DNA of 64,000 nt from Streptococcus sp. NPS 308 (GTDB lineage: Bacteria > Bacillota > Bacilli > Lactobacillales > Streptococcaceae): the NCBI RefSeq assembly GCF_002355895.1, contig NZ_AP017652.1, positions 1,149,001 through 1,213,000 of the forward strand, written 5' to 3'. Positions within the stretch are counted from its first letter, which is position 1; each line of letters begins with the position of its first letter. A program made the position numbers and the translations under genes. Below are positions 9,016 through 19,850 of the stretch, piece by piece. The notes beneath the pieces are model-generated. The model searched no databases. It had not been told where the DNA came from and worked only from the letters and a program-made list of their open reading frames with translations.

Positions 9016-11332
9016 GCTTGGCTCCTTTCTTAGCTACTTCCTTGTAAAAAGGTTTCTTGCCTTTTTTCTTTCTATCTTTTTGTGAATGCTTTTGCTTATC
9101 ATTTGAGCGTCCTGATTTTCTCTTGTCTTCCTTCTTGTCTGAACGACGACTTGAACCACGACCCCTGTCTCTGCGACCAGCTTGTTTCAAGCCTTTTTCA
9201 ATGACATCAAACTCACTAGGTACGAAAGAGAAATCAATCTCTCCTGTCATCTTATCGGCTCTTTCAACTCGAATGCGAATCTGCTGTCCCACACGGAAAG
9301 TTGTACCCGATTTCTCTCCACGGAGTGTCAAATCACGCTCATTGAAATGATAAAATTCAGGTAGGTTAGTGATGTGAATCAAGCCTTCAACTGTATTTGG
9401 CAATTCAACAAAGAGACCGAACTTGACGATGCTGGATACAACTGCGTCGTACTCTTCACCCACGTATTCTTCCATGTATTCAGCCTTTTTCATGGCTTCT
9501 ACTTCACGCTCTGCCTCGATGGCACGACGTTCACGGTTGGAAGACTGGGTTGCAATCTCTGGAATCACTTGTTCAAAATGCTCTGCTATTTCCTTGGAAC
9601 GACCATAGTCCCGAATCATACGGTGGACAAGGAGGTCTGGATAACGGCGAATCGGACTGGTGAAATGAGTGTAATAGTTAGCAGCAAGACCATAGTGACC
9701 ATGATTGTGCTCTGAATAGCGAGCCTGTTGCATGGAACGGAGAAGCATCATGGATAATACATCCGCATAGGGTTCTCCCTCAACCGCACGCATGATATCT
9801 TGAAGGGCCTCCTGACTAATTTCGCTAGCAGTTCCATAAATTCGCAATCCAAAGCTCGAAGCGTAATCAATAAACTTTTGCACCTTTTCAGCCTTGGGCT
9901 CCTCGTGAATCCGATAAATGAAAGGGAGGTCCAGCTTGCTAAAGTGCTCTGCAACTGTTTCGTTTGCAATCAGCATAAAGGACTCGATCATCCGTTCAGC
10001 AACGCCACGTTGACGGAGGACAATATCCACAGGCTTGCCTTTTTTATCCACCAAAATCTTTGCTTCGCTGGTATCAAAATTAAGGGCACCACGTTTCTCA
10101 CGCATGCTTTCTAGCCTTTCATGAAGCTTGGCCATTAATTCGATACTAGGAACAATTTTCTTAAACTCCTGTCTCTTTTCCTCATCGCCAGCTAGGATGT
10201 CATTGACAGCGCTATAGGTCATACGAAAACTAGTCTTGATAACCGTTTGGGTAATGGTGTAGTTGACTACACAACCATGTTTATCAATTTCCATAATGGC
10301 AGACTGGGTCAGGCGGTCAACTTGTGGATTGAGAGAGCAGATGCCATTTGACAAACGCTTTGGAAGCATTGGAACCACTCGGTCTGTTACATAGACAGAA
10401 GTTGCGCGGTTAAGGGCTTCCTTGTCAAGGGCAGAGCCCTCAGTCACATAGTAGGAAACATCCGCGATGTGAACTCCGAGTTCCATATTGCCATTTTTCA
10501 AAGGCTTGATGTGAACTGCATCGTCCAAGTCCTTGGCATCCGCTCCGTCAATGGTAAAGGTAAGCTCATCTCTTAAATCAAGACGCCCTTCCATATCCTT
10601 TTGAGACGGAGTATCTGGTACACTTTCTGCCTCCTTGAGAACAGCCTCTGGAAATTCAGAGACAATATCCATAGACTCTAAAACTTCCAAGACATCAATC
10701 CCAGCATCTGTCGAGTGTCCAACTACATCCAGTACACTAGCGACAAAGAAATCGTGTTTTCTACTTGGGTATTTGTCGATAAAGACCTTGAGAACCTCTG
10801 TCCCTTCAAGTTTGAGGGCTGGTTTCTTAACATAGATTGGTTGGCTGATTTTCTGATTTTTTGAACGGATGTAGCCCGCATACTTGGGTTTTTCCTGATC
10901 CAGAACGATTTGCCCGACAACGGTTGTCAAACTGTGTTCTAGGATATCGATAATCTTAGCTTCGGCAGCTGTTCCCTTGTTACGATCAGCAACTTTTTTG
11001 ATGACCACCTCAACGGTATCGCCATCAATGGCATAGTTGACATCGTTTTTTCCTACAAAAAGGTCGTCCTCTTCGCCTTCTAGACTAACAAAACCAAAAC
11101 CATTTTTATGGGCATGAAAAATCCCTTTGAGGGTAATTTCATGTTTCTTCTTTTGGTCCAGACATAAACTACCATCATCTTCAAAACGAATCTGGTGCTT
11201 TCTTTCCATGAGAGACAGGGTTTTAATCAACTCACGGAAATCCTTGGATCCATCCTTTCCGAGAGCCTGAGCTAGGTCATTTACCGTCACTCGCCCCTTC
11301 TCTTGCAAATATTCTTTAATTTTATCTTTCAT
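8978..11332 (-). CDS. rnr: Ribonuclease R
   Basis: 784 residues, a 3'-5' exoribonuclease that degrades structured RNA. Domains in order: N-terminal winged-helix and cold-shock OB folds ([15 protein letters not shown] near 70-85), the RNB catalytic domain with [13 protein letters not shown] near 262-274 (metal-binding aspartates), an S1 domain ([20 protein letters not shown]), and a strongly basic Lys/Arg tail of about 70 residues. Start 11332 has only a weak AGAAAG ribosome site. It overlaps smpB at its 3' end and lies downstream of secG. Confidence 0.97.
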   Translation of the reverse strand: MKDKIKEYLQEKGRVTVNDLAQALGKDGSKDFRELIKTLSLMERKHQIRFEDDGSLCLDQKKKHEITLKGIFHAHKNGFGFVSLEGEEDDLFVGKNDVNYAIDGDTVEVVIKKVADRNKGTAAEAKIIDILEHSLTTVVGQIVLDQEKPKYAGYIRSKNQKISQPIYVKKPALKLEGTEVLKVFIDKYPSRKHDFFVASVLDVVGHSTDAGIDVLEVLESMDIVSEFPEAVLKEAESVPDTPSQKDMEGRLDLRDELTFTIDGADAKDLDDAVHIKPLKNGNMELGVHIADVSYYVTEGSALDKEALNRATSVYVTDRVVPMLPKRLSNGICSLNPQVDRLTQSAIMEIDKHGCVVNYTITQTVIKTSFRMTYSAVNDILAGDEEKRQEFKKIVPSIELMAKLHERLESMREKRGALNFDTSEAKILVDKKGKPVDIVLRQRGVAERMIESFMLIANETVAEHFSKLDLPFIYRIHEEPKAEKVQKFIDYASSFGLRIYGTASEISQEALQDIMRAVEGEPYADVLSMMLLRSMQQARYSEHNHGHYGLAANYYTHFTSPIRRYPDLLVHRMIRDYGRSKEIAEHFEQVIPEIATQSSNRERRAIEAEREVEAMKKAEYMEEYVGEEYDAVVSSIVKFGLFVELPNTVEGLIHITNLPEFYHFNERDLTLRGEKSGTTFRVGQQIRIRVERADKMTGEIDFSFVPSEFDVIEKGLKQAGRRDRGRGSSRRSDKKEDKRKSGRSNDKQKHSQKDRKKKGKKPFYKEVAKKGAKHGKGRGKGRRTK

Positions 11333-11427
11333 GTTTTCTTTCTAGATTTTTATATTTTTTTTTGAGTGATAATTTTATAAGTGTCATTAAAAATAAAAAT
11401 AGGCAAAGACCTAGTCTCGCCCATTTC

Positions 11428-11661
11428 TTATCTACTTGATAATACCGTCAATGCTAAGGCAATGGCTAGCCAGAAAAAGACTAAAATACCTGTCAAACGT
11501 TGCATCACAGCTTCAAAACCACGCGCTTTACTACGTTCAAACAAATCACCTGAGCTGGCATCAAATACATTGCTGGATTGGTTCTTGGTCGGTTGCATGA
11601 AAATCGCAATCACAATCACAACAGATAATACTAATAAAATGGTTAATAATAGGTTATACAT
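11428..11661 (-). CDS. secG: Preprotein translocase subunit SecG
   Basis: 77 residues with two membrane segments (about 3-22 and 53-74), the normal size for Firmicute SecG. Accessory subunit of the SecYEG channel. Hallmark MQPTKNQSSNVFDASSGDLF loop between the helices. Strong AAGGAG ribosome site before the ATG. Lies between rpmG and rnr, as in pneumococcus. Confidence 0.93.
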   Translation of the reverse strand: MYNLLLTILLVLSVVIVIAIFMQPTKNQSSNVFDASSGDLFERSKARGFEAVMQRLTGILVFFWLAIALALTVLSSR

Positions 11662-11700
11662 ATCAAACTCCTTAAAATCCCTATTATTTTACCATAAATT

Positions 11701-11850
11701 CTACTTAGATTCAAGATGTAAAGTCACTTTTCTTTCCTTTGGACAATATTTTAGAACTTCAATCTTGTCTGGATGGGTTTTTGAGTTCTTACTAGTTAGA
11801 TAATTCATGCTACCACAAGAGGAGCATTTGAGATTAATTTTTACTCGCAC
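11701..11850 (-). CDS. rpmG: 50S ribosomal protein L33
   Basis: A 49-residue protein, [20 protein letters not shown] at the N-terminus and ending VTLHLESK. It starts with GTG at 11850 and overlaps the end of pmrA by 10 bp. It keeps the first CxxC pair (Cys9, Cys12) and Cys36 but the fourth zinc-ligand cysteine is replaced (YCPKERK), so it is an incomplete zinc ribbon. Streptococci usually carry more than one rpmG; this is the copy linked to secG. Confidence 0.9.
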   Translation of the reverse strand: MRVKINLKCSSCGSMNYLTSKNSKTHPDKIEVLKYCPKERKVTLHLESK

Positions 11851-13067
11851 GAGATTTCCTTTACTTTTAATAATGATCTAAATTGAACTAAGTTACATAA
11901 ACAGCTGAAAGCCACACAGGCAGCCGTCGCATAAAAAACAGAGTGGTAGCCATATTGCCCCGCGACTGCTGAACCAGTCATAGGGCCAACAACACCTCCA
12001 AGGTAGAAAAAGACTTGGTTAAAGGCAAAAATCCTTGAAATGCCAGCTTTGGGAGTCATTTTACTAAGCAAGGCATTGATACCTGGTATCAGAGCGCCCG
12101 TTCCTAAACCAAAGAGAAAACGATACAAACCGAGTTCAAGGGGACTAGTCGCACTGGCACACAGAATATAGATGATGACTGAATACATCTGAGCCAGAAT
12201 CAGAAGTCGATGATTCCCTAGCTTATCACCAAGCTTTCCCATCACTCCAGCGCTCATCATACTAGAAAATCCCATACTAGATACAATCAAGCCTGAGACG
12301 AAGAGGAGATTTTCGTTCTGCCCTAAGTCCCGCACATAGAGAGCCAGAATGGGTCCAATCGATTGAGCTGAAAATTGTATGACAAAGGTAGTCAAAAATA
12401 AACTAATCAAAAGATGAGAGTGCTTGATTGAACCGAGCAATTCTTTTGTTGGTATTGCTTTCTCCTTAGCTATTGGCTGAAAATCCTCCTTGATAAAGAA
12501 AATGGTTAAGAGTGCAGCTAAAAACAAGAAGCCACCAATCAACAGAAAAACATTTCGAATACCAAAAATTTCAGCAACCAGGCCCCCAACAAAGGGGCCC
12601 GTTAGAGTTCCAGCTACTACTCCCGTTGATAAAGTCCCCAAAGCATAGCCAGACTTATCCTTAGGAACTTGACTGGCTATTAAAGCCGTCGCATTTGGTA
12701 CGAAACCTGTAAATACACCATTTAGTAATCTAAGAAAGATTAACCAATAGATATTCGGAACAAAGGCCAAACCTCCCATAGTAAGGGTCATGGCAAGGCC
12801 TGCTCGAATCATCATGGGTTTTCGACCGTACTTGTCAGCAAGAATGCCCCAGATGGGAGAAACTAAAGCTGCGGAAACAGCAGAAACAGAAATGGCTAAT
12901 CCAGCATAAAAAGCAACTTGGTCGCTTTCAATTCCCAACTGCTCTACAAAGATAGGCATAAAAGGGACGACTAAGGATATACTGGCCCCAGTTAGAAAAC
13001 TACCAAACCAGGCGACACGAAGATTCTCTTTCCAACTAATCTCTTGCACAGCTATCGCCTCCTTCAA
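11841..13067 (-). CDS. pmrA: MFS multidrug efflux transporter PmrA
   Basis: 408 residues, 12 predicted membrane helices, major facilitator superfamily. Motif A is seen as [14 protein letters not shown] near residues 73-86. Closely resembles pneumococcal PmrA, a proton-driven exporter linked to fluoroquinolone and dye efflux. Its start overlaps the 3' end of coaE by 32 bp and its stop overlaps rpmG, so it sits within a tightly packed transcription unit from era to rpmG. Confidence 0.92.
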   Translation of the reverse strand: MKEAIAVQEISWKENLRVAWFGSFLTGASISLVVPFMPIFVEQLGIESDQVAFYAGLAISVSAVSAALVSPIWGILADKYGRKPMMIRAGLAMTLTMGGLAFVPNIYWLIFLRLLNGVFTGFVPNATALIASQVPKDKSGYALGTLSTGVVAGTLTGPFVGGLVAEIFGIRNVFLLIGGFLFLAALLTIFFIKEDFQPIAKEKAIPTKELLGSIKHSHLLISLFLTTFVIQFSAQSIGPILALYVRDLGQNENLLFVSGLIVSSMGFSSMMSAGVMGKLGDKLGNHRLLILAQMYSVIIYILCASATSPLELGLYRFLFGLGTGALIPGINALLSKMTPKAGISRIFAFNQVFFYLGGVVGPMTGSAVAGQYGYHSVFYATAACVAFSCLCNLVQFRSLLKVKEISCE

Positions 13068-13641
13068 GTAACTTGACTACTTGACTTACAAGCTGATCAC
13101 GACTGCCATTGTTATCTAGTATACGACTCGCCAATTTTCTCTTTTCTGCTAAAGACCACTGGGCGGAAAGACGGGACTTGGCAACTTCCTTAGAAAGATG
13201 ATCCCGTTTCATGAAACGTTCTAATTGGATATCATAGTCCACATAGATCAGCCACGTTTCATCAAACCAGGCACTGTAGTCCTGTTCAAAAAGCAGGGGA
13301 ATATCCATGAAAAAAATCGCTTCTGTCTGAGCTAACTGGTCACGCAATGCTGCCAGTTCCTCACGAATAATCTCCCCTTGGGTTTGCTTAGACCATTCTC
13401 GTTCTTCAGGATTTGAAAAGATGAGACTAGCCAGAAGAGGGCGATTGAGTTCTCCATTTTCTAAGATGATTTTCTGTCCAAAGTGCTGGACTAAGACCTG
13501 ATAAAGGTGGCCCCCAGGTTTTTGTAGATCATGGACGACTGCGTCGGCATCCACCACTTGAAAACCTTTCTGTCTCAAAAAATTTGTCACAGTTGATTTA
13601 CCAGAGGCAATTCCTCCTGTGATTCCAATGATTTTCCCCAT
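13036..13641 (-). CDS. coaE: Dephospho-CoA kinase
   Basis: 201 residues. Last step of coenzyme A synthesis: phosphorylates the 3'-hydroxyl of dephospho-CoA with ATP. P-loop GGIASGKST at about residues 8-16 and DADAVVHDLQ follow the family pattern. The ATG at 13641 is chosen ([10 protein letters not shown]); a longer frame exists upstream inside mutM. Its ATG shares a base with the TGA of mutM (TGATG), indicating translational coupling. Confidence 0.96.
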   Translation of the reverse strand: MGKIIGITGGIASGKSTVTNFLRQKGFQVVDADAVVHDLQKPGGHLYQVLVQHFGQKIILENGELNRPLLASLIFSNPEEREWSKQTQGEIIREELAALRDQLAQTEAIFFMDIPLLFEQDYSAWFDETWLIYVDYDIQLERFMKRDHLSKEVAKSRLSAQWSLAEKRKLASRILDNNGSRDQLVSQVVKLLEGGDSCARD

Positions 13642-14465
13642 CAGTCCCTCCTTTGACACTGAGGACAAAAATGAGTTCCTCGTCCACCGAGATGGAATTT
13701 CTCAATGATGGTGCCACAGCGTGAACATGCTTGACCAGTCTTATCATAGACCTGATGAAAATCCTGCATGGTTCCATCTTCCCCAAAGGCATTGGTATAG
13801 GTTCGAATAGTTGAACCCCCTTTTTCAACAGCCTGACCCAAAACAGCAATGGTCTGGTCATGAATTGCTTTCGTTTCCTCTGCTGTCAAAGTCTGGGAAG
13901 ATCTAGCTGGATGAACCTGAGCTCGCCAGAGAACCTCATCCACATAGATATTTCCAAGACCAGCGACCAAGGTCTGGTCTAGGAGGTGGGATTTTACAGG
14001 CTTTTTAGACTTGGCTAAGGTAGCTTGAAAGACCTGCAAATCAAAGTCCTGTTCTCTTGGCTCAGGACCTAGTTTCTTAGAAATAAAGTAGGCATCCAAT
14101 AGGTCGGGTGCCAGCAGTTCCATAGTACCAAACTTGCGTACGTCCTCATATACAAGAGTGCCACCATCCTCAAAATGAAAGAAAACATGGGCGTGCTTGC
14201 GTTCAGGAACCTGGTCTGGATAGTAAAAATACTTGCCCTCCATCCGCAAATGGGAAATCAAGACCTTGTCTGTTAGGTAAAAAAGCAAATATTTTCCACG
14301 ACGTCCCATTGACACAACAACTTGACCAGGCACTTCCTTTTGAAACTCATCCAAATCTGTCTTGATCATCTTAGGATAAGCAATCTCTATATTAGAAATC
14401 TTCTTTCCCAAAATCAATTTTTCTAAGCCACGACGAACCGTTTCAACCTCAGGTAATTCAGGCAT
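13641..14465 (-). CDS. mutM: Formamidopyrimidine-DNA glycosylase
   Basis: 274 residues. Excises 8-oxoguanine and other oxidised purines and nicks the abasic site. The start at 14465 is fixed by chemistry: processed Pro2 is the catalytic nucleophile and the chain begins [16 protein letters not shown]-terminal zinc finger is intact ([20 protein letters not shown] then CPQC). The longer upstream frame is not used. Ribosome site GAAGGAGGGACT. Followed by coaE with a TGATG overlap. Confidence 0.97.
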   Translation of the reverse strand: MPELPEVETVRRGLEKLILGKKISNIEIAYPKMIKTDLDEFQKEVPGQVVVSMGRRGKYLLFYLTDKVLISHLRMEGKYFYYPDQVPERKHAHVFFHFEDGGTLVYEDVRKFGTMELLAPDLLDAYFISKKLGPEPREQDFDLQVFQATLAKSKKPVKSHLLDQTLVAGLGNIYVDEVLWRAQVHPARSSQTLTAEETKAIHDQTIAVLGQAVEKGGSTIRTYTNAFGEDGTMQDFHQVYDKTGQACSRCGTIIEKFHLGGRGTHFCPQCQRRD

Positions 14466-14513
14466 AGTCCCTCCTTCTGTAAAAACAAGAAGCAGGCATG
14501 CGCCCACCTCTAC

Positions 14514-15413
14514 TTAGTATTCTTTCTCATTATAACCAAAGTCAGCCAAATCTAGCTTTTTATCACGCCAGTTTTTCTTGACCTTGACCCAAGTTTCTAG
14601 GAAAACCTTGTCCCCTAGCATGAGTTCGATATCACGACGGGCCATGGTCCCAATTTTCTTGAGCATGGCGCCACCTTTACCGATGATAATACCTTTTTGA
14701 CTATCACGCTCGACCATGATGGTTGCACGGATATGAACCTTGTCGGTCTCTTCATCACGCTTCATAGAGTCCACCACAACTGCAACTGAGTGGGGAATCT
14801 CTTCTCTAGTTAGGTGTAGGACTTTCTCACGGATCATTTCAGAAACCAAGAAACGCTCTGGATGGTCTGTGATTTGATCAGATGGGAAATACTGGAAACC
14901 TTCCTCTAGATTTTCACTCAGAATATCGATTAGATGAGAAACATTATTACCCTGAAGGGCTGAGATAGGAACAATTTCCTTAAAGTCCATCTGATTTCGG
15001 AAATCATCAATCTGAGCCAAGAGTTGATCTGGATGGACCTTGTCAATCTTATTCACCACCAGAATCACAGGAACCTTGGCAGCTTTCAGACGCTCGATAA
15101 TCATATCGTCGCCCTTACCACGTGGCTCATCAGCTGGCACCATGAATAGAACAGTATCCACTTCACGCAGAGTACTGTAGGCAGATTCCACCATGAAATC
15201 TCCAAGAGCCGTCTTAGGCTTGTGAATCCCCGGCGTGTCGATAAAGACGATTTGTTCCTTATCCGTGGTGTAAATCCCCATGATTTTATTGCGCGTTGTT
15301 TGCGCTTTGTCACTCATAATGGCAATCTTTTGCCCCATGACGTGATTTAAAAATGTTGACTTCCCAACATTGGGACGTCCCAAAATAGCTACAAAGCCTG
15401 ATTTAAATGTCAT
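14514..15413 (-). CDS. era: GTPase Era
   Basis: 299 residues. Essential GTPase for 16S rRNA maturation and 30S assembly. G1 GRPNVGKS, G3 DTPGIH and G4 NKID are present, and the C-terminal KH domain contains [13 protein letters not shown]. Order ybeY-dgkA-era on one strand is conserved in Firmicutes and links rRNA processing factors. Spacing to dgkA is 16 bp. Confidence 0.98.
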   Translation of the reverse strand: MTFKSGFVAILGRPNVGKSTFLNHVMGQKIAIMSDKAQTTRNKIMGIYTTDKEQIVFIDTPGIHKPKTALGDFMVESAYSTLREVDTVLFMVPADEPRGKGDDMIIERLKAAKVPVILVVNKIDKVHPDQLLAQIDDFRNQMDFKEIVPISALQGNNVSHLIDILSENLEEGFQYFPSDQITDHPERFLVSEMIREKVLHLTREEIPHSVAVVVDSMKRDEETDKVHIRATIMVERDSQKGIIIGKGGAMLKKIGTMARRDIELMLGDKVFLETWVKVKKNWRDKKLDLADFGYNEKEY

Positions 15414-15429
15414 AATTTCCTCTTAGTGT

Positions 15430-15825
15430 TTAAAATAGTATATCCCAAATGCGTGGGAGAAAGATAAGTGCACCAATCACCGCGGCAAGAAGAGAAACCA
15501 CAAGTACGGCACCTGCTGCCATGTCCTTGGCTTTCTTTGCCAACATAGAAAAGTGATAGTGACTGGCTAGATCCACCACATTTTCAATAGCAGAGTTAAT
15601 AATTTCAAATGCTACTACCAAGAAAATGCTCATTAGGAGAAAGAGCCATTCGATCCGTGATACCTGAAAAACAAAACCTGCAAGGATAACTACTAGAGCC
15701 GTTACTGCATGTTTTCGCATATTGCGTTCTTCCTTGATAGCAGTCAGAATGCCTGTCAGGGCAAATTCTAAACTAGAAATCAGGTCACGATTTTTCCATT
15801 TTCGTTTATTGTCTTGTGAGTCCAT
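15430..15825 (-). CDS. dgkA: Undecaprenol/diacylglycerol kinase family protein
   Basis: 131 residues, three membrane helices, DgkA fold with the family block [18 protein letters not shown]. In Gram-positive bacteria this family mainly phosphorylates undecaprenol, feeding the carrier lipid pool for wall synthesis. Overlaps the end of ybeY by 20 bp, so it is translated from the same message. Confidence 0.93.
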   Translation of the reverse strand: MDSQDNKRKWKNRDLISSLEFALTGILTAIKEERNMRKHAVTALVVILAGFVFQVSRIEWLFLLMSIFLVVAFEIINSAIENVVDLASHYHFSMLAKKAKDMAAGAVLVVSLLAAVIGALIFLPRIWDILF

Positions 15826-16303
15826 AGGCTGTCAAAATTTCTTCTTGTAAACCGAACATCTCCGCTTCTTCTTCCGGAGTGTAGTGATCGTAGCCGTTGA
15901 TATGTAAAAAGCCGTGTACTGCCAAGAAGCCCATCTCACGCTCAAAGCTGTGGCCATATTCCTCAGCCTGCTCATGCGCTTTATCGATAGAGATGAAAAG
16001 TTCCCCAATATAGGCATCAAACTCAGACATCATTTCTGCTAATTCAGGGTTTTCCAGCAGATCTTCCTCATCAAAGGAGATGTCCAATTCCGGTTTATAT
16101 TCAAGGCTGATGACATCTGTCGGACGATCTGTATCACGGTACTCGAGGTTGAGTTCGTGGCTACGCTCGTTGGTCACAAAAGTAACTGCCATCTCCTTGT
16201 CTTCTTTTCCTATTTTTTGGGCAGCAAATTCCAAAATCTCTTGGGTTTGTTGCAAGATTTCTTGTGAAACTTGACCAGTTTCATCTACCATTTCAATATA
16301 CAT
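15806..16303 (-). CDS. ybeY: Endoribonuclease YbeY
   Basis: 165 residues. Zinc-dependent RNase involved in 16S rRNA 3'-end maturation. The metal-binding motif [11 protein letters not shown] is intact near residue 128. An in-frame second Met (16291) exists, but the start at 16303 matches the usual streptococcal N-terminus [13 protein letters not shown]. First gene of the ybeY-dgkA-era unit; a minus-strand TATAAT lies at 16338-16333. Confidence 0.96.
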   Translation of the reverse strand: MYIEMVDETGQVSQEILQQTQEILEFAAQKIGKEDKEMAVTFVTNERSHELNLEYRDTDRPTDVISLEYKPELDISFDEEDLLENPELAEMMSEFDAYIGELFISIDKAHEQAEEYGHSFEREMGFLAVHGFLHINGYDHYTPEEEAEMFGLQEEILTAYGLTRQ

Positions 16304-16332
16304 GTACTTCTCGATTCTCTTTACTTGGCTTT

Positions 16333-16377
16333 ATTATACCATATTTCCATGATTTTATTCTACCTTTTTGATATAAT
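16333..16377. promoter_or_regulatory. Divergent promoter region ybeY / pavA
   Basis: Minus strand: TATAAT at 16338-16333 facing ybeY. Plus strand: extended -10 TGATATAAT ending at 16377, facing pavA. Matches to the -35 consensus are poor on both sides. Confidence 0.5.
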
Positions 16378-16407
16378 ACTATGGAATACAATCACAAGGA
16401 GAGAACG

Positions 16408-18063
16408 ATGTCATTTGACGGATTTTTTTTACACCACATGGTTGAGGAATTGCGAAGAGAGTTAGTCAATGGTCGCATCCAGAAAATCAATCAACCTTTT
16501 GAACAAGAATTGGTCTTGCAAATCCGCAGCAATCGCCAAAGTCATCGCCTGCTCCTTTCTGCTCATCCCGTTTTTGGACGCATTCAGCTGACCCAAACGA
16601 CCTTTGAAAATCCAGCCCAACCTTCTACCTTTATCATGGTTTTGAGAAAGTATTTACAAGGTGCCGTAATTGAGTCCATCGAGCAAATCGAAAATGACCG
16701 CATCGTGGAGATCACGGTTTCCAATAAAAACGAGATTGGGGATCATATCCAGGCGACTCTCATTATCGAAATCATGGGCAAACACAGCAATATTCTCCTC
16801 GTGGATAAAAGTAGCCATAAAATCCTCGAAGTCATCAAACACGTTGGTTTTTCACAAAATAGCTACCGCACCTTGCTCCCCGGATCGACCTATATCGCTC
16901 CCCCAAGTACCGAATCTCTCAATCCTTTTACAGCCAAGGATGAGAAACTCTTTGAAATCCTGCAAACACAGGAATTAACAACTAAAAATCTTCAAAGCCT
17001 CTTTCAAGGTCTGGGACGCGATACAGCAAATGAATTGGAAAGCATACTGGTTAGTGAAAAACTTTCTACCTTCCGTCAGTTTTTCGCACAAGAAACCAAG
17101 CCTTACCTAACGGAGACCTCCTTCAGTCCAATTCCCTTCGAAAATAGTGTAGGAGAGCCTTTTACCAGCCTTTCAGAGCTCTTGGATACCTACTATAAGG
17201 ACAAAGCCGAGCGCGATCGCGTCAAACAACAGGCCAGCGAACTCATTCGCCGCGTTGAAAATGAACTTCAAAAAAATCGCCACAAACTCAAAAAACAAGA
17301 AAAAGAATTACTGGCGACAGACAACGCTGAGGAGTTTCGCCAAAAAGGGGAATTGTTGACAACCTTCCTTCACCAAGTACCTAATGACCAAGATCAGGTT
17401 ACCTTGGACAACTACTACACCAATCAACCTATCACCATTGCTCTTGATAAGGCCCTGACTCCCAGTCAGAATGCCCAACGCTATTTTAAACGCTACCAGA
17501 AACTCAAAGAAGCTGTCAAATACCTGACTGAACTGATTGAAGAAACCAAGGCCACCATTCTTTATCTAGAAAGTGTCGAGACTGTGCTCAATCAAGCTGG
17601 ACTGGAAGAAATCGCTGAAATCCGTGAAGAATTGATCCAAACAGGCTTTATCCGTAGAAGACAGCGAGAGAAAATCCACAAGCGCAAAAAACCAGAACAA
17701 TATCTGGCGAGCGATGGCAAGACCATCATCTATGTCGGACGCAACAACCTACAAAACGAGGAGCTCACCTTTAAAATGGCCCGCAAGGAGGAACTTTGGT
17801 TCCATGCCAAGGACATTCCTGGAAGCCATGTCGTCATCTCAGGAAATCTCAATCCTTCTGACGAAGTTAAGACGGACGCTGCGGAGCTAGCTGCCTACTT
17901 CTCCAAAGGGCGCTTATCAAATCTCGTGCAAGTGGATATGATTGAAGTCAAGAAACTCAACAAACCAACAGGAGGAAAACCCGGTTTTGTTACTTATACT
18001 GGACAAAAGACCCTCCGTGTCACACCAGACCCCGAAAAAATCGCATCCATGAAAAAATCCTGA
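16408..18063 (+). CDS. pavA: PavA / RqcH (NFACT family) protein
   Basis: 551 residues, identical in length to pneumococcal PavA. NFACT-N domain from MSFDGFFLHH, a long coiled coil in the middle (about 260-320, 380-420), and the C-terminal NFACT-R domain with DIPGSHVVI. First described as a fibronectin-binding adherence factor without signal peptide; the family is now known as RqcH/Rqc2, which adds alanine tails to stalled nascent chains on 50S subunits. The start at 16408 has AAGGAG 8 bases upstream; an in-frame ATG at 16381 overlaps the promoter and is unlikely. Transcribed away from ybeY. Confidence 0.95.
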   Translation: MSFDGFFLHHMVEELRRELVNGRIQKINQPFEQELVLQIRSNRQSHRLLLSAHPVFGRIQLTQTTFENPAQPSTFIMVLRKYLQGAVIESIEQIENDRIVEITVSNKNEIGDHIQATLIIEIMGKHSNILLVDKSSHKILEVIKHVGFSQNSYRTLLPGSTYIAPPSTESLNPFTAKDEKLFEILQTQELTTKNLQSLFQGLGRDTANELESILVSEKLSTFRQFFAQETKPYLTETSFSPIPFENSVGEPFTSLSELLDTYYKDKAERDRVKQQASELIRRVENELQKNRHKLKKQEKELLATDNAEEFRQKGELLTTFLHQVPNDQDQVTLDNYYTNQPITIALDKALTPSQNAQRYFKRYQKLKEAVKYLTELIEETKATILYLESVETVLNQAGLEEIAEIREELIQTGFIRRRQREKIHKRKKPEQYLASDGKTIIYVGRNNLQNEELTFKMARKEELWFHAKDIPGSHVVISGNLNPSDEVKTDAAELAAYFSKGRLSNLVQVDMIEVKKLNKPTGGKPGFVTYTGQKTLRVTPDPEKIASMKKS

Positions 18064-18090
18064 TTTCACTTGAAATCAGGATTTTCTATT
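18054..18090 (+). terminator. Terminator of pavA
   Basis: Perfect inverted repeat of about 15 bp (AAAATCCTGATTTCA / TGAAATCAGGATTTT) with a two-base gap, overlapping the pavA stop codon and followed by a T-rich stretch. Confidence 0.85.
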
Positions 18091-18096
18091 ACAAAT

Positions 18097-18160
18097 TTAC
18101 TCTGCAATCAAGGTTTCCAAACCAACCTTCATCATATTTGTGAAGGTGTTTTGATTTTCT
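18097..18160 (-). pseudogene. Stray 3' end of a second deoD
   Basis: On the minus strand this reads [20 protein letters not shown] followed by a stop, almost the same as the C-terminus of the intact deoD at 19140-19850. The homology extends about 60 bp and then stops. It is a gene fragment left by a duplication or rearrangement, lying between the pavA terminator and sir2. Confidence 0.85.
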
Positions 18161-18263
18161 CAGCCAGTTTTTAATAACTCTCAAAGAGCGAGATTTTGGT
18201 CAATAAATGAGATAGTTTTCACTTTCAAGTAACAAGGTTTTGTTGCTATCTTCTAAAATCCTT

Positions 18264-18995
18264 TTATTGACTCAATTTCGAAAAGACTTCCCCAATCTTG
18301 CCTTCAATGACCAATGTAGCTTGGCTATCTTGTGGAATACTGGTTTTATTGATAAGGACCAGATTTGTTCCAGAAAAATAGTTTACTAGGCTAGCTGCAG
18401 GATAAACAACCAAGGAAGTCCCACCAATAATCAGCAAGTCTGCTTGCCGAATAGCTTGTGCAGCTTGACTAAAAACATCCATGTCAAGTGATTCTTCATA
18501 CAAGGTCACGTCAGGCTTGATCACCTTGCCACAGTCTAAGCAGTGGGGAACAGGTCCCTCGAGGGCTAGAAAGGCAGTTAAATCATAGAAACGATGACAA
18601 CCTAGGCAGTAGTTGCGGTCCGCACTCCCATGCAATTTAAAGACCTTTTGGGAGCCTGCCATTTCATGAAGACTATCGATATTTTGTGTCACAACAGCCT
18701 TTAGCTTGCCAATTTTTTCCAAAGCAGCTAGGTAGTAATGAGCAGCATTAGGCTTGGCTTCTGGATAAATCAGGTATTTCTTATAGAAGTCAAAAAAATC
18801 TTCTGGGTAGCGCTCAAACATGGTCCGAGAAACAAGTTCTTCTGCCGTAAAATGACGGCCTAACTGATGACTATAAACACCATCTGAACTACGAAAATCT
18901 GGGATATTAGACTCGGTTGACACTCCTGCCCCTCCAAAGAAAACAATCCGTTGGCTTTGATCTATCAAGTCTTGTAATTGTTCAATTTTATCCAT
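18264..18995 (-). CDS. Sir2-family NAD-dependent protein deacylase
   Basis: 243 residues. Removes acyl groups from lysine using NAD. Motifs in order: GGAGVSTESNIPDFRS (NAD binding), TQNIDSLHEMAGS, the catalytic His in KLHGSA, and two cysteine pairs CLGC and CLDC for structural zinc. ATG at 18995 is preferred because AAGGAG is 9 bases upstream; a GTG directly before it is also possible. Lies between the deoD fragment and the intact deoD. Cellular targets unknown; cobB/srtN-like. Confidence 0.92.
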   Translation of the reverse strand: MDKIEQLQDLIDQSQRIVFFGGAGVSTESNIPDFRSSDGVYSHQLGRHFTAEELVSRTMFERYPEDFFDFYKKYLIYPEAKPNAAHYYLAALEKIGKLKAVVTQNIDSLHEMAGSQKVFKLHGSADRNYCLGCHRFYDLTAFLALEGPVPHCLDCGKVIKPDVTLYEESLDMDVFSQAAQAIRQADLLIIGGTSLVVYPAASLVNYFSGTNLVLINKTSIPQDSQATLVIEGKIGEVFSKLSQ

Positions 18996-19020
18996 CACAT
19001 TTCTCCTTAAGCTGGGTTCT

Positions 19021-19054
19021 AAAAAAGTTGAAAATCAATAGTTGGATTTTCAAC
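19021..19054 (-). terminator. Terminator after deoD
   Basis: GTTGAAAATC / GATTTTCAAC inverted repeat with an 8-base loop, followed on the minus strand by six or more U residues. Lies between deoD and sir2. Confidence 0.8.
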
Positions 19055-19139
19055 TCTTTCTTTATCATTGCTTAGATATTGAAAATAGATCACTTACAAC
19101 AGTTCTTGTAACTAATGTAATTGAAAAGCTATTCTCTGA

Positions 19140-19850
19140 TTACTCTGCAATCAAGGTTTCCAAGCCGACCTTCATCATATCGGTGAAGGTGTTTTGGCGT
19201 TCTTCTGCAGTGGTGTCTTCATCTGGATTGACCAAGCTATCAGAAATGGTCATGATAGCAAGTGCATCGACGTGGTGTTGGGCGGCAAGATAGTAAAGAG
19301 CTGCTGCTTCCATTTCCACAGCCTTGACTCCCCATTTACCAAGCTCGATGTTCTTTTCAAAGTAGTTTGAGTAAAAGACATCTGATGACAAAACATTCCC
19401 AACGTGGGTAGTCATTCCGAGTTCTTTGGCGATATGGTAGGCCTTATCTAGTAAATCAAAGCTAGCGATTTGTGGAAAATCATACTGTGGCCAGTCATTC
19501 CGGATGATGTTTGAGTTAGTCGCAGCTGCTTGCGCCAAGACCAATTCACGAACGTGAACATCTTCATTTAATGAACCCGCAGTTCCCACACGGATCAATT
19601 TCTTCACACCGTAATCCACAATCAACTCACGCGCATAGATAGAAATGGATGGCATCCCCATCCCAGTTCCCATGACAGATACACGGTGACCCTTGTAAGT
19701 ACCAGTGAAGCCAAACATGTTACGCACTTCGTTAAAACAAACAGCATCTTCAAGGAAATTCTCCGCAATAAACTTAGCACGAAGAGGATCCCCCGGAAGA
19801 AGAATTTTATCAGCAATTTCACCCTGCTGAGCAGCAATATGGATAGACAT
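19140..19850 (-). CDS. deoD: Purine nucleoside phosphorylase DeoD type
   Basis: 236 residues, hexameric-type phosphorylase that splits purine (deoxy)nucleosides into base and ribose-1-phosphate. Starts [15 protein letters not shown]; also [12 protein letters not shown] and the substrate-binding block [15 protein letters not shown]. The start at 19850 gives the canonical length. No Shine-Dalgarno sequence is visible before it, and the frame stays open for 19 more codons encoding a hydrophobic stretch, so the real signals are unclear. Part of the salvage cluster punA-deoB-rpiA. Confidence 0.94.
   Translation of the reverse strand: MSIHIAAQQGEIADKILLPGDPLRAKFIAENFLEDAVCFNEVRNMFGFTGTYKGHRVSVMGTGMGMPSISIYARELIVDYGVKKLIRVGTAGSLNEDVHVRELVLAQAAATNSNIIRNDWPQYDFPQIASFDLLDKAYHIAKELGMTTHVGNVLSSDVFYSNYFEKNIELGKWGVKAVEMEAAALYYLAAQHHVDALAIMTISDSLVNPDEDTTAEERQNTFTDMMKVGLETLIAE

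Noticed and set aside
13642-13668. Longer CoaE start at 13668
   Set aside because: The P-loop normally lies within the first 20 residues and the TGATG junction with mutM supports 13641.
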